Below are positions 5,166-5,793 of a stretch of DNA of 5,793 nt, one piece after another. The notes under the pieces were generated by a model. That model saw nothing but the letters and a program-made list of their open reading frames with translations, made no database searches and was not told the DNA's origin. Every line of letters begins with the position of its first letter. Position 1 is the stretch's first letter. A program made the position numbers and the translations under genes. The stretch is from an uncultured Megasphaera sp. (lineage in GTDB: Bacteria; Bacillota; Negativicutes; Veillonellales; Megasphaeraceae). The DNA lies in assembly GCA_937895695.1 (NCBI GenBank), contig CALBLM010000060.1, positions 1 through 5,793 of the forward strand, written 5' to 3'.

Positions 5166-5793
5166 TTATACAGCGCGATAAATTTCTCGATACTTCCGTG
5201 GTGAAATTCCGGTCAATTTCGTAAACATATCATGAAAATAACTACTACTGCTATAACCGACGCGCAAGGCAATTTCCGTAAGCGACAAATTCGTATCAAT
5301 AAGCAACGTCTGCGCCTCACCAATACGGCGACGCATGATATACTGCATAATAGCATAACCATATATTTTTTTGTATATGCGTGTAACATACGACGAGCTG
5401 ACATGAAACTGCGTAGCTAATTCTGCCAACGTAAGGGGTTCCATATAATGTTCGTCCACAAATGTCTTAATTTGCCGAGCCAATTCATTGTCTTCATCGG
5501 CCCCGTTTTTTTCTTGTCGCTGCTGCAAGAGCTGATACACACTGACAAGAAATGCCTGCAACAGGTAATTGGCCGCTTCTGCCGACGCACAAGATATATC
5601 TACGGTATACATGTACATGGCTTTCATTAACTGGGATAATTGGGAAAACATAGCCCCCGTCTTCAGCAGGGGCGACTGATGGGGCTGCAGCAAATGATTT
5701 TCCGGTAGTCCCGGAATGACAAGCTGTGCCACGCCACAGGATCCAATCAATAAATCAGACTGGGATACGGCTGATTCATCATGTACCGTACCG
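5166..5793 (-). CDS. AraC-family transcriptional regulator (C-terminal 208 codons; 5' end outside window)
   Basis: DNA-binding regulator; the frame stays open to the right edge, so the start is not in the window. The visible N-terminal part (ending about LPENHLLQPHQSPLL) looks like the end of a cupin-type sensor domain, followed by a helical linker (AANYLLQAFLVSVYQLLQQR). The last 100 residues are a complete AraC/XylS DNA-binding domain with two helix-turn-helix motifs: LTLAELATQFHVSSSYVTRIYKK, in which the recognition helix is VSSSYVTRIYKK, and LSLTEIALRVGYSSSSYF followed by the family signature FTKLTGISPRKYR. The gene ends in TAA at 5166 and is followed by a strong terminator, so it is transcribed apart from the TIM-barrel operon. 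Its position and orientation make it a candidate activator of that operon; the inducer is unknown. Confidence 0.93.
   Translation of the reverse strand, partial: GTVHDESAVSQSDLLIGSCGVAQLVIPGLPENHLLQPHQSPLLKTGAMFSQLSQLMKAMYMYTVDISCASAEAANYLLQAFLVSVYQLLQQRQEKNGADEDNELARQIKTFVDEHYMEPLTLAELATQFHVSSSYVTRIYKKIYGYAIMQYIMRRRIGEAQTLLIDTNLSLTEIALRVGYSSSSYFHDMFTKLTGISPRKYREIYRAV

Noticed and set aside
5548..5750. A TTG at 5750 as the start of the AraC-type gene
   Set aside because: The frame remains open upstream to the window edge with family-like sequence, and the protein from 5750 would lack most of the sensor domain, so the gene is truncated by the window.
1..5793. CRISPR arrays, insertion sequences, tRNA or rRNA genes, phage genes
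   Set aside because: No regularly spaced repeats, transposase motifs, terminal inverted repeats with target duplications or structural RNA signatures were seen on either strand.

Overview
The window comes from a low-to-moderate G+C bacterium, most likely a Bacillota member. The reasons are near-perfect AAGGAGG-type ribosome binding sites, a TTG start on a LacI-type regulator, and an IolG that aligns from memory with the Bacillus subtilis protein over almost its whole length. A Negativicutes host such as Megasphaera or its relatives is possible, but I cannot establish it here. All six genes are on the minus strand, so transcription runs from high to low coordinates.

In transcription order: (1) the 3' two-thirds or so of an AraC-family activator, entering at the right edge and ending at 5166, followed by a textbook intrinsic terminator at 5079-5113. 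(2) A two-gene operon made of an IolE-like xylose-isomerase-type TIM-barrel protein (4085-5011) and, 25 bases later, a Gfo/Idh/MocA oxidoreductase (2902-4059). (3) About 320 bases of A+T-rich sequence with no supportable gene. (4) A LacI-family regulator with a periplasmic-binding-protein-like sensor domain (1485-2501), with its own extended -10 promoter and an operator at the expected transcription start. (5) A 141-base spacer (1342-1484) holding a hairpin and two further operator copies. (6) iolG, inositol 2-dehydrogenase (322-1341). (7) The first 80 codons of an IolT-like inositol/H+ symporter of the MFS sugar porter family, running off the left edge.

The genes fit one theme, uptake and oxidation of inositol or a close cyclitol. 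IolT would import it, IolG would oxidise it to the 2-keto (inosose) form, the TIM-barrel protein would dehydrate or isomerise the keto sugar, and the second Gfo/Idh enzyme would act on another inositol stereoisomer or on a later keto intermediate. The classical iolB, iolC, iolD, iolA and iolJ genes are not in this window, so they lie elsewhere or the organism uses another route. Two control circuits can be seen. The LacI-type regulator and iolG-iolT share a three-copy operator with an invariant 16-base core, TTACGAGCCCGTGCTC. The TIM-barrel/oxidoreductase operon lacks that operator, lies directly downstream of the AraC-type gene, and has three alternating TGTCCTG half-sites in its leader.

The points most worth a second look are the operator set with its off-centre mismatch, an Asn where B. 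subtilis IolG has its catalytic Asp, two unexplained hairpins around iolG, and the repeated half-sites that overlap the AraC terminator.
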